A DNA stretch of 64,000 bases from an uncultured Blautia sp. (GCA_905209435.1 CAJLTE010000002.1:1-64000); one strand, 5' to 3'. Numbered from the stretch's first letter, positions 53,969-62,304 are shown. Program-made: numbers and translations. The notes: generated by a model from the letters alone, not told the origin.

Positions 53969-54390
53969 ATCAAAATTCCTCCCAGATAACCCAACAGTAA
54001 AAAAGGCACAAATGGTATCTCTGTATACCCCTTCTTTCGAAATATCATGAGCATGACTCCTGCATATATGGCACTGCACATAAATGCAGTAAATATCATA
54101 GTAAAAAATTCTGCCGGCCCCACCACTGTTCCCAATGCCATAATGAGCCATCCATCTCCCATTCCTACTGCTCCTTCTGTAAGAATACTGACTCCTACAA
54201 CTATCAGCCCTGTTCCTGCACATAACAAAACATCCAATACTGACTCTTTACCGTATATAGTCCATATAACTCCACATAGTGTGAATATCCCAATGAGTAA
54301 CAGTGAGACCTGTCTCTTTCTAATATCGATCCATGAATTTACACCCAGAAAAACCACCACACAAATTTCTTTTATACTGTCCATCTCCAT
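53965..54390 (-). CDS. Prepilin peptidase (A24 family, TadV/CpaA-like)
   Basis: A 141-residue polytopic membrane protease that removes the leader of Flp pilins. The two catalytic aspartates are visible: NSWIDIRKRQV near residue 22 and VGMGDGWL (GxGD) near residue 76. It is the short Tad-type peptidase without the N-methylation domain. It overlaps the TadE-like gene by 4 bp and lies 13 bp from the upstream pilin-like gene. Confidence 0.92.
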   Translation of the reverse strand: MEMDSIKEICVVVFLGVNSWIDIRKRQVSLLLIGIFTLCGVIWTIYGKESVLDVLLCAGTGLIVVGVSILTEGAVGMGDGWLIMALGTVVGPAEFFTMIFTAFMCSAIYAGVMLMIFRKKGYTEIPFVPFLLLGYLGGILI

Positions 54391-54403
54391 ATTTGCTTCC
54401 TTT

Positions 54404-55213
54404 TTATCCGCATCTGCTGCAAGCTCCCATATCTGAAATGGATGATGCCTTTACCAGTTTTACCGTCCGTTTCAGTCCACTGCAAGTTTCCACATTATGA
54501 TATCTGTTTCCCTGCTCTGTCACATATACTACTCCTGCAGGTTTCTGGTTTCTGCTACAGGTCTCACAGGCAGAATAATGATTTCCTACAGAACTTCCAG
54601 GAATCTGTTTCAATGAAACATTAAGGTAACTGCATCCGGGATTTCTATGGTAAACATTACCCGATTCTGTTATATATACCATTTGTTCCATTTCACTCTG
54701 CGCTCCTTCATTATCAGGAAATTCCGTTCCTGTCCACGCATGAACCTTCACATGGTTATAAACCACTACCCTGGAAAGCGGTATCAGTCCGCCAAATGGC
54801 TGATATGTATATATATCCGGCAGTGTGATATTCTCTACGTTACTGTTTCCTGCAATATAGGCATACATTCCTGTTTGTTTTGCTCTGGTGCATAAAGCAG
54901 TCAGATGCTCTGTCTGCAATTTATAAATATTCATAAAAGATATCAATGTTACCATTCCCAGGAAAAACAGCGGAAGAATAAATGCCGTTTCCACTGCCAG
55001 ACTTCCCTTTTTCCAAAAAGAGGTGTCAAAAGATACTTTTACAGAAGAATTTCTTCTGGAAGTTTTTTGCAAATCTGCTAATGAATTTTCTTTCCTTCTT
55101 TTCGGGGATAAAAAGGTTAAAAAAAACTTTAGAGAGCAGTTTCCCCTTTCATATATTTTTTTATCTTTTTTTCTGATTTCCATTATGCTTTTGTTTTTCT
55201 TCTGTAAAAGCAT
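54404..55213 (-). CDS. TadE-like pilin with two C-terminal Cys/His modules
   Basis: A 269-residue protein. A basic N-terminus (about 1-70, poorly conserved) leads to KGSLAVETAFILPLFFLGMV, a TadE-type helix. The C-terminal 100 residues contain two similar modules, VYITESGNVYHRNPGCSYL...YSACETC and VYVTEQGNRYHNVETCSGL...GACSRCG, each with His and three Cys spaced like a small zinc-binding or disulfide domain. A translation start nearer the helix is possible. It lies between DUF5702 and the prepilin peptidase. A minor pilin displaying a metal- or thiol-binding tip is a reasonable guess. Confidence 0.8.
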   Translation of the reverse strand: MLLQKKNKSIMEIRKKDKKIYERGNCSLKFFLTFLSPKRRKENSLADLQKTSRRNSSVKVSFDTSFWKKGSLAVETAFILPLFFLGMVTLISFMNIYKLQTEHLTALCTRAKQTGMYAYIAGNSNVENITLPDIYTYQPFGGLIPLSRVVVYNHVKVHAWTGTEFPDNEGAQSEMEQMVYITESGNVYHRNPGCSYLNVSLKQIPGSSVGNHYSACETCSRNQKPAGVVYVTEQGNRYHNVETCSGLKRTVKLVKASSISDMGACSRCG

Positions 55214-55237
55214 CTTTTCACACCTCTTTTCTGATTT

Positions 55238-56740
55238 TCATCTGGCAGATCCTTCATAACAATACTGACGTATTACATGAAATTCCTTTTTCTTATTCGC
55301 TTTCACATCTGCGAAGGCTTCCATTGCCACAATACAGGAATCCATATTAAAATATGGCCGGCCTTTTTTCCTTATCGAATCTTCAATCATGTCCATACCT
55401 CTCACGACTTTTTTCGCCTTTGAAACAGATAATACCAGTACCTGAATATAATCTTCATATGACATTCCATGATCATCAGTTCTCCTCATAGAATCCAGCC
55501 CTTCCATCAGATTTCCAAGATTTGATAACGAAATCTGCCAATCTGCCGAAGTCTTAACAAGAGGAATCTTTCCTCCTGCAAAAAGTTCTCTCACATCCAA
55601 TACACTCTCAGCAAATGCCCAGCACAAAAGCAGTGCTGTTTCTATGACTATTGCTGCCGGAGGAATCAGAAATCCCGCTGCAATCGCAGTTGACAGCGCC
55701 TGTGCTTCTGCCCTTTTCGTACTGTCAGCCATAAGGCTGGCAAAATTTACCCCTTCTCTGATAAACAAAAGCTTTGAAGCCACCGCTTTAAGGTTATCTA
55801 TATCATTATCTTTTCCTGCAAAAACATATTCCATCTGATATGCCAGTCCCTCTGCAGACGGATTTATATAATTTCCCAGATGATTCATAAGGTATTGTTG
55901 ATATAGAATTTCGGATATATAGCTATTTTCCGCTGTTACTCCATCCGGCATTTTCATTCCCTGCTGCAGCTGTCTTCCCGAAACCAATGCACCTCTGCTG
56001 ATCTCATGTGTGGATAAACCTTTGCCGGATGGCAGAACAAGCTCCAGTACTCCCATTTTCATAATCCTTTTTATCACTGTTATAGGATTATCTGCAGGTT
56101 TCTGTACAGGTTCAGGCTGTGTTGTACCGCTTCCAAACTGTTCTCCCTGTTGTTGATTCTTTGCTATTTCCTCAGCTGCCTGCTGACTTCTCTGCGAGGC
56201 CTGATTCATTTCTGAATCATACCGTTCAATAGAACCTCCTGCCTCCGCCTGACTTGCTTTCAAATCTGCTTCTTCTGTTTTCCTCTCACGATCTGACATT
56301 CTGTTAAGAAGGATCTGTACTCCCTGGCTGCCAAGAGTTTCCTGCATATACTGCACGATCTGCTGATAAAAAACTTCTCCATTGTCATCTGTCAGAAGAC
56401 GATATCCGGTAAGCCCGCTCTGCTTCAGAATAAGTTTCTGACTGTTCTGTTTAAGTACAGGTTTCATATAGGATTCCAGAATGTCACAGATCTTCGCAAG
56501 ATTCAGCTGACCTCCTCCCACAGAACCATCAAGTGCAAACAGATCATAGTCTTCCAGAAGTTTCCTGTCATATTGTCCAAACACCGAGTACAGCCCGATG
56601 TCCATGCTATTGAGAATTTGCGTTCTGGCAGATGCCATCCTTACAGATTCTATGCTTGTACACACAAGAGACAAAAGCAGACTGAATATCAATGCCAGAA
56701 ATACTGTAATACTTCCCCTTCCTTCTTTATGACATCTCAT
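55238..56740 (-). CDS. DUF5702 protein of the Tad locus
   Basis: A 500-residue protein with an N-terminal TadG/pilin-like helix (GSITVFLALIFSLLLSLVC, residues about 10-28) and a long mainly helical extracytoplasmic domain, containing a Gln/Glu-rich segment (about 180-215). A second hydrophobic stretch (about 355-375, AIAAGFLIPPAAIVIETALL) occurs late. This matches DUF5702 proteins found in Firmicute Tad clusters, probably a minor pilin or pilus scaffold. The ATG at 56740 is preferred, with GGAGGT upstream; the longer in-frame start adds 27 residues reading into repeat copy D. Confidence 0.8.
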   Translation of the reverse strand: MRCHKEGRGSITVFLALIFSLLLSLVCTSIESVRMASARTQILNSMDIGLYSVFGQYDRKLLEDYDLFALDGSVGGGQLNLAKICDILESYMKPVLKQNSQKLILKQSGLTGYRLLTDDNGEVFYQQIVQYMQETLGSQGVQILLNRMSDRERKTEEADLKASQAEAGGSIERYDSEMNQASQRSQQAAEEIAKNQQQGEQFGSGTTQPEPVQKPADNPITVIKRIMKMGVLELVLPSGKGLSTHEISRGALVSGRQLQQGMKMPDGVTAENSYISEILYQQYLMNHLGNYINPSAEGLAYQMEYVFAGKDNDIDNLKAVASKLLFIREGVNFASLMADSTKRAEAQALSTAIAAGFLIPPAAIVIETALLLCWAFAESVLDVRELFAGGKIPLVKTSADWQISLSNLGNLMEGLDSMRRTDDHGMSYEDYIQVLVLSVSKAKKVVRGMDMIEDSIRKKGRPYFNMDSCIVAMEAFADVKANKKKEFHVIRQYCYEGSAR

Positions 56741-56774
56741 GCAGGAAATACACCTCCTTCTTTTTACTGTAATG

Positions 56775-56815
56775 TTATTTAACCAGATCAGGTAAGTTCC
56801 CTGCTTCAATTGCAA
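56775..56815 (-). repeat. Dispersed intergenic repeat, copy D
   Basis: TTATTTAACCAGATCAGGTA then AGTTCCCTGCTTCAATTGCAA, aligned base for base with copy C at most positions. A degenerate inverted half-copy (CAGCTGGGAACTTGCTTG) follows at 56829-56846, so this copy can form a large imperfect hairpin between flp1 and DUF5702. Confidence 0.75.
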
Positions 56816-56848
56816 CAGCAATAAGCAACAGCTGGGAACTTGCTTGTG

Positions 56849-57049
56849 TCAGATGGAATTACTTTGCTTTGCAATTTTAGAAAGAATACTCTGTACCAAT
56901 TGAGTCAGCTGTTCCTTAAAAATAATGACAAGTCCAATCAAAACAACAAGAATCAAAATAATTTCCACAACCCCTACAGCATCTTCTTCCTCAACAAATT
57001 TTCGTATCAGTCCATTCTGTTTTTTTATTTTTTGTATCAATTGTTTCAT
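56849..57049 (-). CDS. Flp1-family type IVb pilin
   Basis: A 66-residue pilin: a short basic leader, FVEEEDAVGVVEIILILVVLIGLVIIF in two overlapping halves (hydrophobic assembly helix with Glu at the +5-like position), and a brief C-terminal tail. This is the major Flp pilin of Firmicute Tad systems. It would be processed by the prepilin peptidase encoded 2.5 kb downstream. It lies 37 bp after the tadC chimera. Confidence 0.88.
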   Translation of the reverse strand: MKQLIQKIKKQNGLIRKFVEEEDAVGVVEIILILVVLIGLVIIFKEQLTQLVQSILSKIAKQSNSI

Positions 57050-57085
57050 CTCCTCCGTATATCCAACTTTATATAATATAATTTT

Positions 57086-58003
57086 TCAGGTTCCTCCATA
57101 AAAAGCCAGAAAAGCAGGAATCATAACAATTGCCATTACAACAAGCAACATCATGATCATAGGAATCAAGAGTTTTGTAGCAGCGGCTTCTCCAAGTACG
57201 CGCGCTTTTCGCTTGCGTTCTTCCCATGCTTCCATAGATTCTCTCTCCAGCATATCTGCCATCTGTCTGCTGCCTTTCTGAAGATTCTGAATAAGAAGTG
57301 TGGCAAAAGTTTTGTATTTTGACTGACCACATCTCTCTCCAAATCTTCTGTACGCTTCGCTTTCAGAAACTCCACTTTCCATTTCATAACAGATGATCCG
57401 CACTTCATCATACGCAGGTCTCGACTTTTGTTTCTTCTTTCTGCTGTAATCCAGCGAAATTTTCTGAAATGCCTTTCTTACTGTCATCCCCGCCTGAACA
57501 AGAAGTGTAAATTTCATGATCAGTCCGGGATAATCCATGAGAAGTTCCTCATAACGTTTCTGAAGCTGAACCTGTTCTTCTCTTCCTTTCATTACAAGAA
57601 TTACCATCGCAGCAATAAGAAACAATCCTGTCAGAAGCATTCCTGATGTATCTGCAGGGCTTTCCCACTGTACGTTTTTTCCATCCAGCCTGTCCGGAAG
57701 ATAATAATAATCCGGATCATTTCGCTGCTCATTATACCAGGCCACTGCTTCTGCAATATCTTTCTGCGCCTGCTGTTCCAGCGGACTCGTTACCACCGAC
57801 TTGTAAATCGCTATAACGAAAAAGCAGGTGGCTATGGGAATGGTAGCCACTGAAATACTGTTGTATAGTGAATGCACCGTTCCGTAAGGTGAGCCACCTG
57901 CCGCACTTGTCGGACTTGTGGAAAAGAGTGTCATGGCAAGACCCATCAGAGTGTTCCAGATAGTGAAGGAAGCGTTATAGAGAGCTTTTACAACTATTTC
58001 CAT
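57086..58003 (-). CDS. Chimeric gene: ICE TrbL/VirB6-like N-terminus fused to TadC C-terminus
   Basis: A 305-residue open frame of mixed origin. Residues 1 to about 75 (NTLMGLAMTLFSTSPTSAAG, SVATIPIATCFFVIAIYKSV) look like the start of TrbL/VirB6-type proteins of integrative conjugative elements. From about 85 on, it is TadC, the inner-membrane platform protein of Tad pili: LMDYPGLIMKFTLLVQAGMT, CYEMESGVSESEAYRRFGER, ATLLIQNLQKGSRQMADML and a final membrane helix. The 5' part of tadC, and with it the first membrane segment, is missing. The upstream neighbour is another ICE gene 13 bp away. Whether the hybrid is functional is doubtful. Confidence 0.75.
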   Translation of the reverse strand: MEIVVKALYNASFTIWNTLMGLAMTLFSTSPTSAAGGSPYGTVHSLYNSISVATIPIATCFFVIAIYKSVVTSPLEQQAQKDIAEAVAWYNEQRNDPDYYYLPDRLDGKNVQWESPADTSGMLLTGLFLIAAMVILVMKGREEQVQLQKRYEELLMDYPGLIMKFTLLVQAGMTVRKAFQKISLDYSRKKKQKSRPAYDEVRIICYEMESGVSESEAYRRFGERCGQSKYKTFATLLIQNLQKGSRQMADMLERESMEAWEERKRKARVLGEAAATKLLIPMIMMLLVVMAIVMIPAFLAFYGGT

Positions 58004-58016
58004 TCACTTTCCTCCC

Positions 58017-58226
58017 TTAAGTCAAAACTGCCACTAGTGCGCCAAGTCCAAGAAGCACACCGCCTGCCACCACCGAGTAGACTGCCTGGTGCTCGCCCTG
58101 CTGATCCATCTGTCTGAATACCATTGCAAACTTGATGCCGCCATAAACCAGCATTACTGCGCCGATTGAGGTACCCAGTGTAATGAGAACTCCTTTTAAA
58201 GAGTCGATTGCATGTGTATAGCCCAT
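58017..58226 (-). CDS. Small ICE membrane protein (Maff2/VirB2-like)
   Basis: A 69-residue protein with two membrane helices separated by a short polar loop (KFAMVFRQMDQQGEHQAVYS). This is the form of the small hydrophobic proteins (Maff2 or VirB2-like) encoded just before the TrbL/VirB6-like gene in Firmicute conjugative elements. The start follows AAAGGAGAAAAAGTT. Its G+C content (visibly above 50 percent) is higher than that of the flanking chromosome. It is a stranded remnant: no relaxase, coupling protein or VirB4 gene is present. Confidence 0.8.
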   Translation of the reverse strand: MGYTHAIDSLKGVLITLGTSIGAVMLVYGGIKFAMVFRQMDQQGEHQAVYSVVAGGVLLGLGALVAVLT

Positions 58227-58334
58227 AACTTTTTCTCCTTTCGTTTTGGTAGAGCCTTTCTCGCCCTTCGTAAGTTATGTGGGACACCAAGGCGCCTAAT
58301 CCGAAACGGATAGAGAAAAATTTGCAAAAAAATA

Positions 58335-58365
58335 CCCCGAACCGTAAAATCTTTACAGTCCGAGG
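58335..58365 (-). terminator. Terminator upstream of the ICE remnant
   Basis: On the minus strand CCTCGGACTGTAAA and TTTACGGTTCGGGG form a 14-bp stem with G-U pairs and a 3-nt loop, followed by TATTTTTTT. It would isolate the ICE remnant and tad genes from transcription coming through the IS remnant. A promoter for the genes below it was not found. Confidence 0.75.
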
Positions 58366-58503
58366 CTTTTAGTCTCTTTTCTAAGCTGCTTTTGCGTAGC
58401 TCTTTTTAGTTTTTTATCATAGTACCATTCCCCCCCCATCCCCTGCCCGTCTCCCTGGGGATGGATAGATCTGCCCTAAATCTCTGAAATGGTACCGACG
58501 CGT
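58366..58503. other. Scar region between ICE and IS remnants
   Basis: Contains an 8-bp inverted repeat (GTACCATT at 58422-58429, AATGGTAC at 58488-58495), a run of eight C (58430-58437) and a hairpin CCATCCCC/GGGGATGG (58437-58464). No gene. It may include the end of the IS element or its target site. Confidence 0.4.
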
Positions 58504-58935
58504 TTAGTAATGAGCCTGTAAAAGTCCCGCGCTTTTGCACAGACTTCTCCAATATCCCTTGAATTGATCATGCTCATCAAAACACTTTGAATATTTCTCC
58601 ATTGAAGCCGTTAACTTTCCCTTTTCTTTCTCACGATTAGTATCTGCCCATTTTTTATAAGCGTCTATAAATATATCGCCAAGCTTTTCCCGTAAAGAAC
58701 AGATGCCGTTTTCCATAAATGCAAAAAGTATAACTTTAAGGAGTTTTTGAGTATCACATCTTGAACGACCTGTTTTGTAGCCTTTCTCTACAAAATATCT
58801 GGATAGGTCAATGTGATCCATAACCTTACAAAAAGTATATACTGGATCAGAAATATCGATCAATTTTTCGAATTCTAATGGTAATTTCAACTGACGCATA
58901 GTATAATTACCATTGGTATTGTTATTTAGTAGCAT
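58504..58935 (-). pseudogene. Truncated IS1182-like transposase remnant
   Basis: A 143-residue frame. Residues 1-82 match the N-terminal domain of IS1182/IS5-like transposases (LPLEFEKLIDISDPVYTFCK, DHIDLSRYFVEKGYKTGRSR, LLKVILFAFMENGICSLRE). After SLRE the sequence departs from the transposase and continues as a charged helical segment (KLGDIFIDAYKKWADTNREK...) of unknown origin. The DDE catalytic part is missing, so it is non-functional. The remnant borders the ICE scar on one side and the sugar operon terminator on the other. Confidence 0.7.
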
Positions 58936-58948
58936 AATTAATTATACC

Positions 58949-58986
58949 AAAAAATCGCTCAGACCTCACGGTCTGGGCGATTTTTC
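58949..58986 (-). terminator. Terminator of the sugar uptake operon
   Basis: AAATCGCTCAGACC and GGTCTGGGCGATTT pair across a 4-nt loop, followed on the minus strand by TTTTTTGG. It lies about 60 bp beyond the Gfo/Idh stop. Confidence 0.88.
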
Positions 58987-59042
58987 TGTCAGGAGAGTTT
59001 TTTTACAGCCCCAGTTTCTGTTGATTACAATTCTATTACTTA

Positions 59043-60230
59043 TCAGAGATATTTTTTAAATTCCGGCACTTTAATAACCGTTCCGCCTTCCATCGCTGAC
59101 TGATGAGCACATATCCCTGTTCCAGTCCAGTAAGCGCCAACAATGTCATCTACTACAGGCTTTCTATCCTCTATGATAGCACGGACAAATTCATGTATCA
59201 TATGAGGATGGGAACCTCCATGCCCACCTCCCTGCTTAAACGAAAGATGTGTATTTTCATCATTATACACTGTCTCCGTTGTAAATCCGGCAATACTATC
59301 CGGAAGTCTGCATCCATAATCCGGAACTTCTATTCTTTCTTCAACAATTTCTCCGCCTCTGTTATATCTGTTCGGATCACCATCAATATCCATCATTTCC
59401 TGCTGGATTTCTCCGGTGCGTGTATAAATAACCGGATTCTCAGAAGCCAGCTGCTGCCACTCAAAGCTCATGTCTCTTCCATATATTCTGAAACATTCTG
59501 AATAACTTCTGGCGACACCATAAAGAAAACGCTCCATTTCTATTGCAACATCACTGTGTTCCATTGTTACAAAAGCCGCTTCAAATGCAAATGGTGAATG
59601 ATACTGGGATATCAATTCATCCCTGATTCTGCCTGAGCCTTTTGCATATACTTCTTTTGGGTAGTCGTCCAGTAACATAAGGCAGGTTCCTATTGCATGT
59701 GTCGGGTGCATCAATGGTGGAAATCCTTCCCAGTAAGAAGGCCAGCCTTCCATATCCTGATAATGGGCACATGTCATATACTGTATCTTTCCAAACTTTC
59801 CCTGATCCAGCAAGTCCTTCACATAAAAGTACTCTCTTCCAAATACAGTTGTTTCCATAAACATATACTGTTTTTGGCTTTCTATTCTCGCCTTAATGAC
59901 ATCTTCCAGCTCCTGAATACTCATTCCCATCGGGATTGTACACCCACAGTGTTTTCCTGCCTTCAGAGCTTTTATGGAAAATTCAGCATGCGTAGACGGA
60001 GGTGTAACAATGTGGATTGCATCTATTGCATCATCCTTCAGCATGTCATCATAATTATCATAGCAATCCTTACTGCTGATTCCAAATTTTTCTTGTGCTG
60101 TTTTAATCAGTTCAGGATTCGTATCAGCAATCGCTATCTCATATACATCCGGATGCTTCATATATATCGGAATAAACTCCATTCCAAAGCTTATTCCAAC
60201 CATTCCGACTTTAATTTTATTATCAACCAT
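59043..60230 (-). CDS. Gfo/Idh/MocA family oxidoreductase
   Basis: A 395-residue NAD(P)-dependent dehydrogenase-like protein. The N-terminal Rossmann part starts KVGMVGISFGMEFIPIY, slightly divergent from GxGxxG, and DAIHIVTPPSTHAEFSIKAL is the usual second motif. The expected EKP motif is replaced by KHCGCTIPMGMSIQEL, so the Lys that contacts cofactor and substrate is absent. The C-terminal domain has HYQDMEGWPSYWEGFPPLMH. It is the last gene of the sugar operon, 15 bp after the GH172 gene, and probably oxidises, epimerises or hydrolyses the released sugar. Confidence 0.9.
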   Translation of the reverse strand: MVDNKIKVGMVGISFGMEFIPIYMKHPDVYEIAIADTNPELIKTAQEKFGISSKDCYDNYDDMLKDDAIDAIHIVTPPSTHAEFSIKALKAGKHCGCTIPMGMSIQELEDVIKARIESQKQYMFMETTVFGREYFYVKDLLDQGKFGKIQYMTCAHYQDMEGWPSYWEGFPPLMHPTHAIGTCLMLLDDYPKEVYAKGSGRIRDELISQYHSPFAFEAAFVTMEHSDVAIEMERFLYGVARSYSECFRIYGRDMSFEWQQLASENPVIYTRTGEIQQEMMDIDGDPNRYNRGGEIVEERIEVPDYGCRLPDSIAGFTTETVYNDENTHLSFKQGGGHGGSHPHMIHEFVRAIIEDRKPVVDDIVGAYWTGTGICAHQSAMEGGTVIKVPEFKKYL

Positions 60231-60245
60231 ACTAATTTTCTCCCA

Positions 60246-61436
60246 TCAATCAAAAAGTGGCATTTCCTGAGGATATTTTCCCATAAAGCCAGGACGGGCA
60301 ACCAAATCCCTTGTCCGATCCGAAACATTCATTAATTCCGGCAAATTATTCACAGGTTTATCTAAATAGAAATAGGAACAACAAGACCAGTCATCCTCTC
60401 TTTCAAATAAAAGAGGACTTCCATCCAGCATCGGAATATTGGTAAAATCTATAGGTTCTCCATCCGCCGAAATCACCTGATTATTTGCCATCTGATTTTT
60501 ATACAACAGCTGCGCATGATGGAAATAATCATCTCTGTCAACAGCTCCGATCTGCTGTATAGTTGCTTTAAAATTACTGTTAAAGTAGATCGGGTCCGGA
60601 ACATGGAATCGGTAGAAACATAACTCCATATTTGTCTTATCATATACCGGGCAGCCACAATACAGATCATAATAATAATCCTGCCCCCATGCCGTTCCGA
60701 TGTAATCTTCCACTCCGGTTCCACAGATGGTCGGGTAATCGGTATCTCCATCAATATATGCCTTAAACTCACCTTCTCCCCACCATGTATCGGAGTATAA
60801 TTTTGTATTACATCTTACCCCCATATTCGTTCCCAGATATCTGCCTTTTCCTTCCACATACGGAAGAAGTTCAAAATCCTTTTTCAGATGTGTAAGATTC
60901 TCCCTGTTAAAGTAAGCATGAAAATACAGTGTATCTTCCGTAAATTTATCTCCCAGAGTATAATCAATATCATAATAAAAATGCTTGATCTGGACACTGG
61001 ATTCATTGGTAATCGTAATCTTCATACCTGTCTTAAATGGCATTGGAATATAGGTACTGAAGTTACGTCCTTCCGGATTTGAGAACAGTGCATTCTTAAA
61101 AGTTGCAACCTTTCCAAGTCCCACACAGAAAAAATCGCCAAAAGGGACACTCACTGCCGGCTTATCGCAGCCATCCCAAAACATCTCCAGTTTCAGTCCC
61201 CTTAAAGTCTCTGGAGTCTGGTCATTGATCGTAATCCAGATACGACGAATAACGCCGCTTGTATTTTCAGCATGAGCTAAGACAAAGTCTTCACCGGGAT
61301 TCAGTGTAAACCAGGGAGCACCTTTTCTGCCATTTCTTGCCTTTCCTCCCGCTCCCTTTGCTCCATCCGGATTTTCATAACTCGCCCATCTTGATACTAC
61401 GCCTTCTGGAAATTTGAACATTTCGTTTCCTAACAT
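60246..61436 (-). CDS. GH172 (DUF2961) glycoside hydrolase
   Basis: A 396-residue protein of the DUF2961 family, now glycoside hydrolase family 172, which includes difructose-dianhydride-forming/cleaving enzymes and D-arabinofuranosidases. Conserved motifs seen are SRWASYENPDGAKG, SGVIRRIWIT, VPFGDFFCVGLG, WWGEGEFKAYIDGD and TICGTGVEDYIGTAWGQDYY; the Glu residues in the last two are the likely catalytic pair. No signal peptide, so it acts in the cytoplasm on imported oligosaccharide. The start follows AAGGAGG. The exact substrate (fructan-derived or arabinofuranoside) cannot be read from sequence. Confidence 0.9.
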   Translation of the reverse strand: MLGNEMFKFPEGVVSRWASYENPDGAKGAGGKARNGRKGAPWFTLNPGEDFVLAHAENTSGVIRRIWITINDQTPETLRGLKLEMFWDGCDKPAVSVPFGDFFCVGLGKVATFKNALFSNPEGRNFSTYIPMPFKTGMKITITNESSVQIKHFYYDIDYTLGDKFTEDTLYFHAYFNRENLTHLKKDFELLPYVEGKGRYLGTNMGVRCNTKLYSDTWWGEGEFKAYIDGDTDYPTICGTGVEDYIGTAWGQDYYYDLYCGCPVYDKTNMELCFYRFHVPDPIYFNSNFKATIQQIGAVDRDDYFHHAQLLYKNQMANNQVISADGEPIDFTNIPMLDGSPLLFEREDDWSCCSYFYLDKPVNNLPELMNVSDRTRDLVARPGFMGKYPQEMPLFD

Positions 61437-61480
61437 ATAAAAATCCTCCTTTATGTATAATTAATATAATAATATAAATA

Positions 61481-62296
61481 TTATTCTTTCATTCCGGTTG
61501 TCTTAATGCCTTCAAGATAATAACGCTGAAGTACACCAAACAACAGAACAGTCGGAACAATCGCAATCACAGATGCTGCTAAAATCTGGTTCCATGAAAT
61601 CCTCAGGGATCCCATCAAGGTTGCAATCTGTATTTGGATTGTATATTTAGCTTCGTCCTGCGCTACAACAGTAGACCATAAATAGGAGTTCCAGTTTGTG
61701 ACAAAAAAGGACACACCTAATGTAATAAACATGGGCTTTGCAAGCGGGACATATATTTTTCTAAAAGTCTGAAATACCGAACATCCATCAATTCTGGCTG
61801 ACTCATACAGGGAATCCGGCATTTCCACAAAGTATTGTCTGAAAAGGAATACACCATACGCATGTGGAACCATAGGAAGTATCATGCCCCAAAGCGAATT
61901 CACCAGTCCAAGACTTTTGATTATAAAAAACAAAGGAGTTATGATTACCGGAAAAGGAATCATCATGGTACTCAGAACCCACATGAATGCCCCCTTCTTC
62001 CCTGGAAATTCCAATCTTGCAAACGCAAAAGCAGCCATTGAATGTACAATCAGGGCCAATACGGTCACCATGGTTGCCACAAACAGCGAATTTTTAATTC
62101 CCGTAAAAATATCCAGTGTTCTGAACACCTGCTTATAAGCATCAAGAGTAATATGTTTGGGGATGATCCGATAATCAAATACTTCTGTATCTATTTTAAG
62201 TGAGCTGCTTATGAGTAAAATGATCGGGAACAGTGTAAAAGCCAGAAATACACATCCGACCAAACTCTTTATTAATAATATTCCATATTTTTTCAC
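61481..62296 (-). CDS. Carbohydrate ABC transporter permease (MalG type)
   Basis: A 271-residue permease with six helices. The EAA loop lies in ESARIDGCSVFQTFRKIYVP and the CUT1 permease signature around MIPFPVIITPLFFIIKSL. It starts with GTG after AGGTGATATA. With the MalF-type partner it forms the channel of a CUT1 sugar importer. No ATPase gene is present; CUT1 systems in Firmicutes usually share an MsmK-type ATPase encoded elsewhere. Confidence 0.92.
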   Translation of the reverse strand: MKKYGILLIKSLVGCVFLAFTLFPIILLISSSLKIDTEVFDYRIIPKHITLDAYKQVFRTLDIFTGIKNSLFVATMVTVLALIVHSMAAFAFARLEFPGKKGAFMWVLSTMMIPFPVIITPLFFIIKSLGLVNSLWGMILPMVPHAYGVFLFRQYFVEMPDSLYESARIDGCSVFQTFRKIYVPLAKPMFITLGVSFFVTNWNSYLWSTVVAQDEAKYTIQIQIATLMGSLRISWNQILAASVIAIVPTVLLFGVLQRYYLEGIKTTGMKE

Positions 62297-62304
62297 TATA
62301 TCAC

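Noticed and set aside
58422..58495. T-box-like GGTACC motif in the scar region
   Set aside because: The motif is part of an 8-bp inverted repeat beside IS/ICE remnants and no synthetase or amino-acid gene follows.
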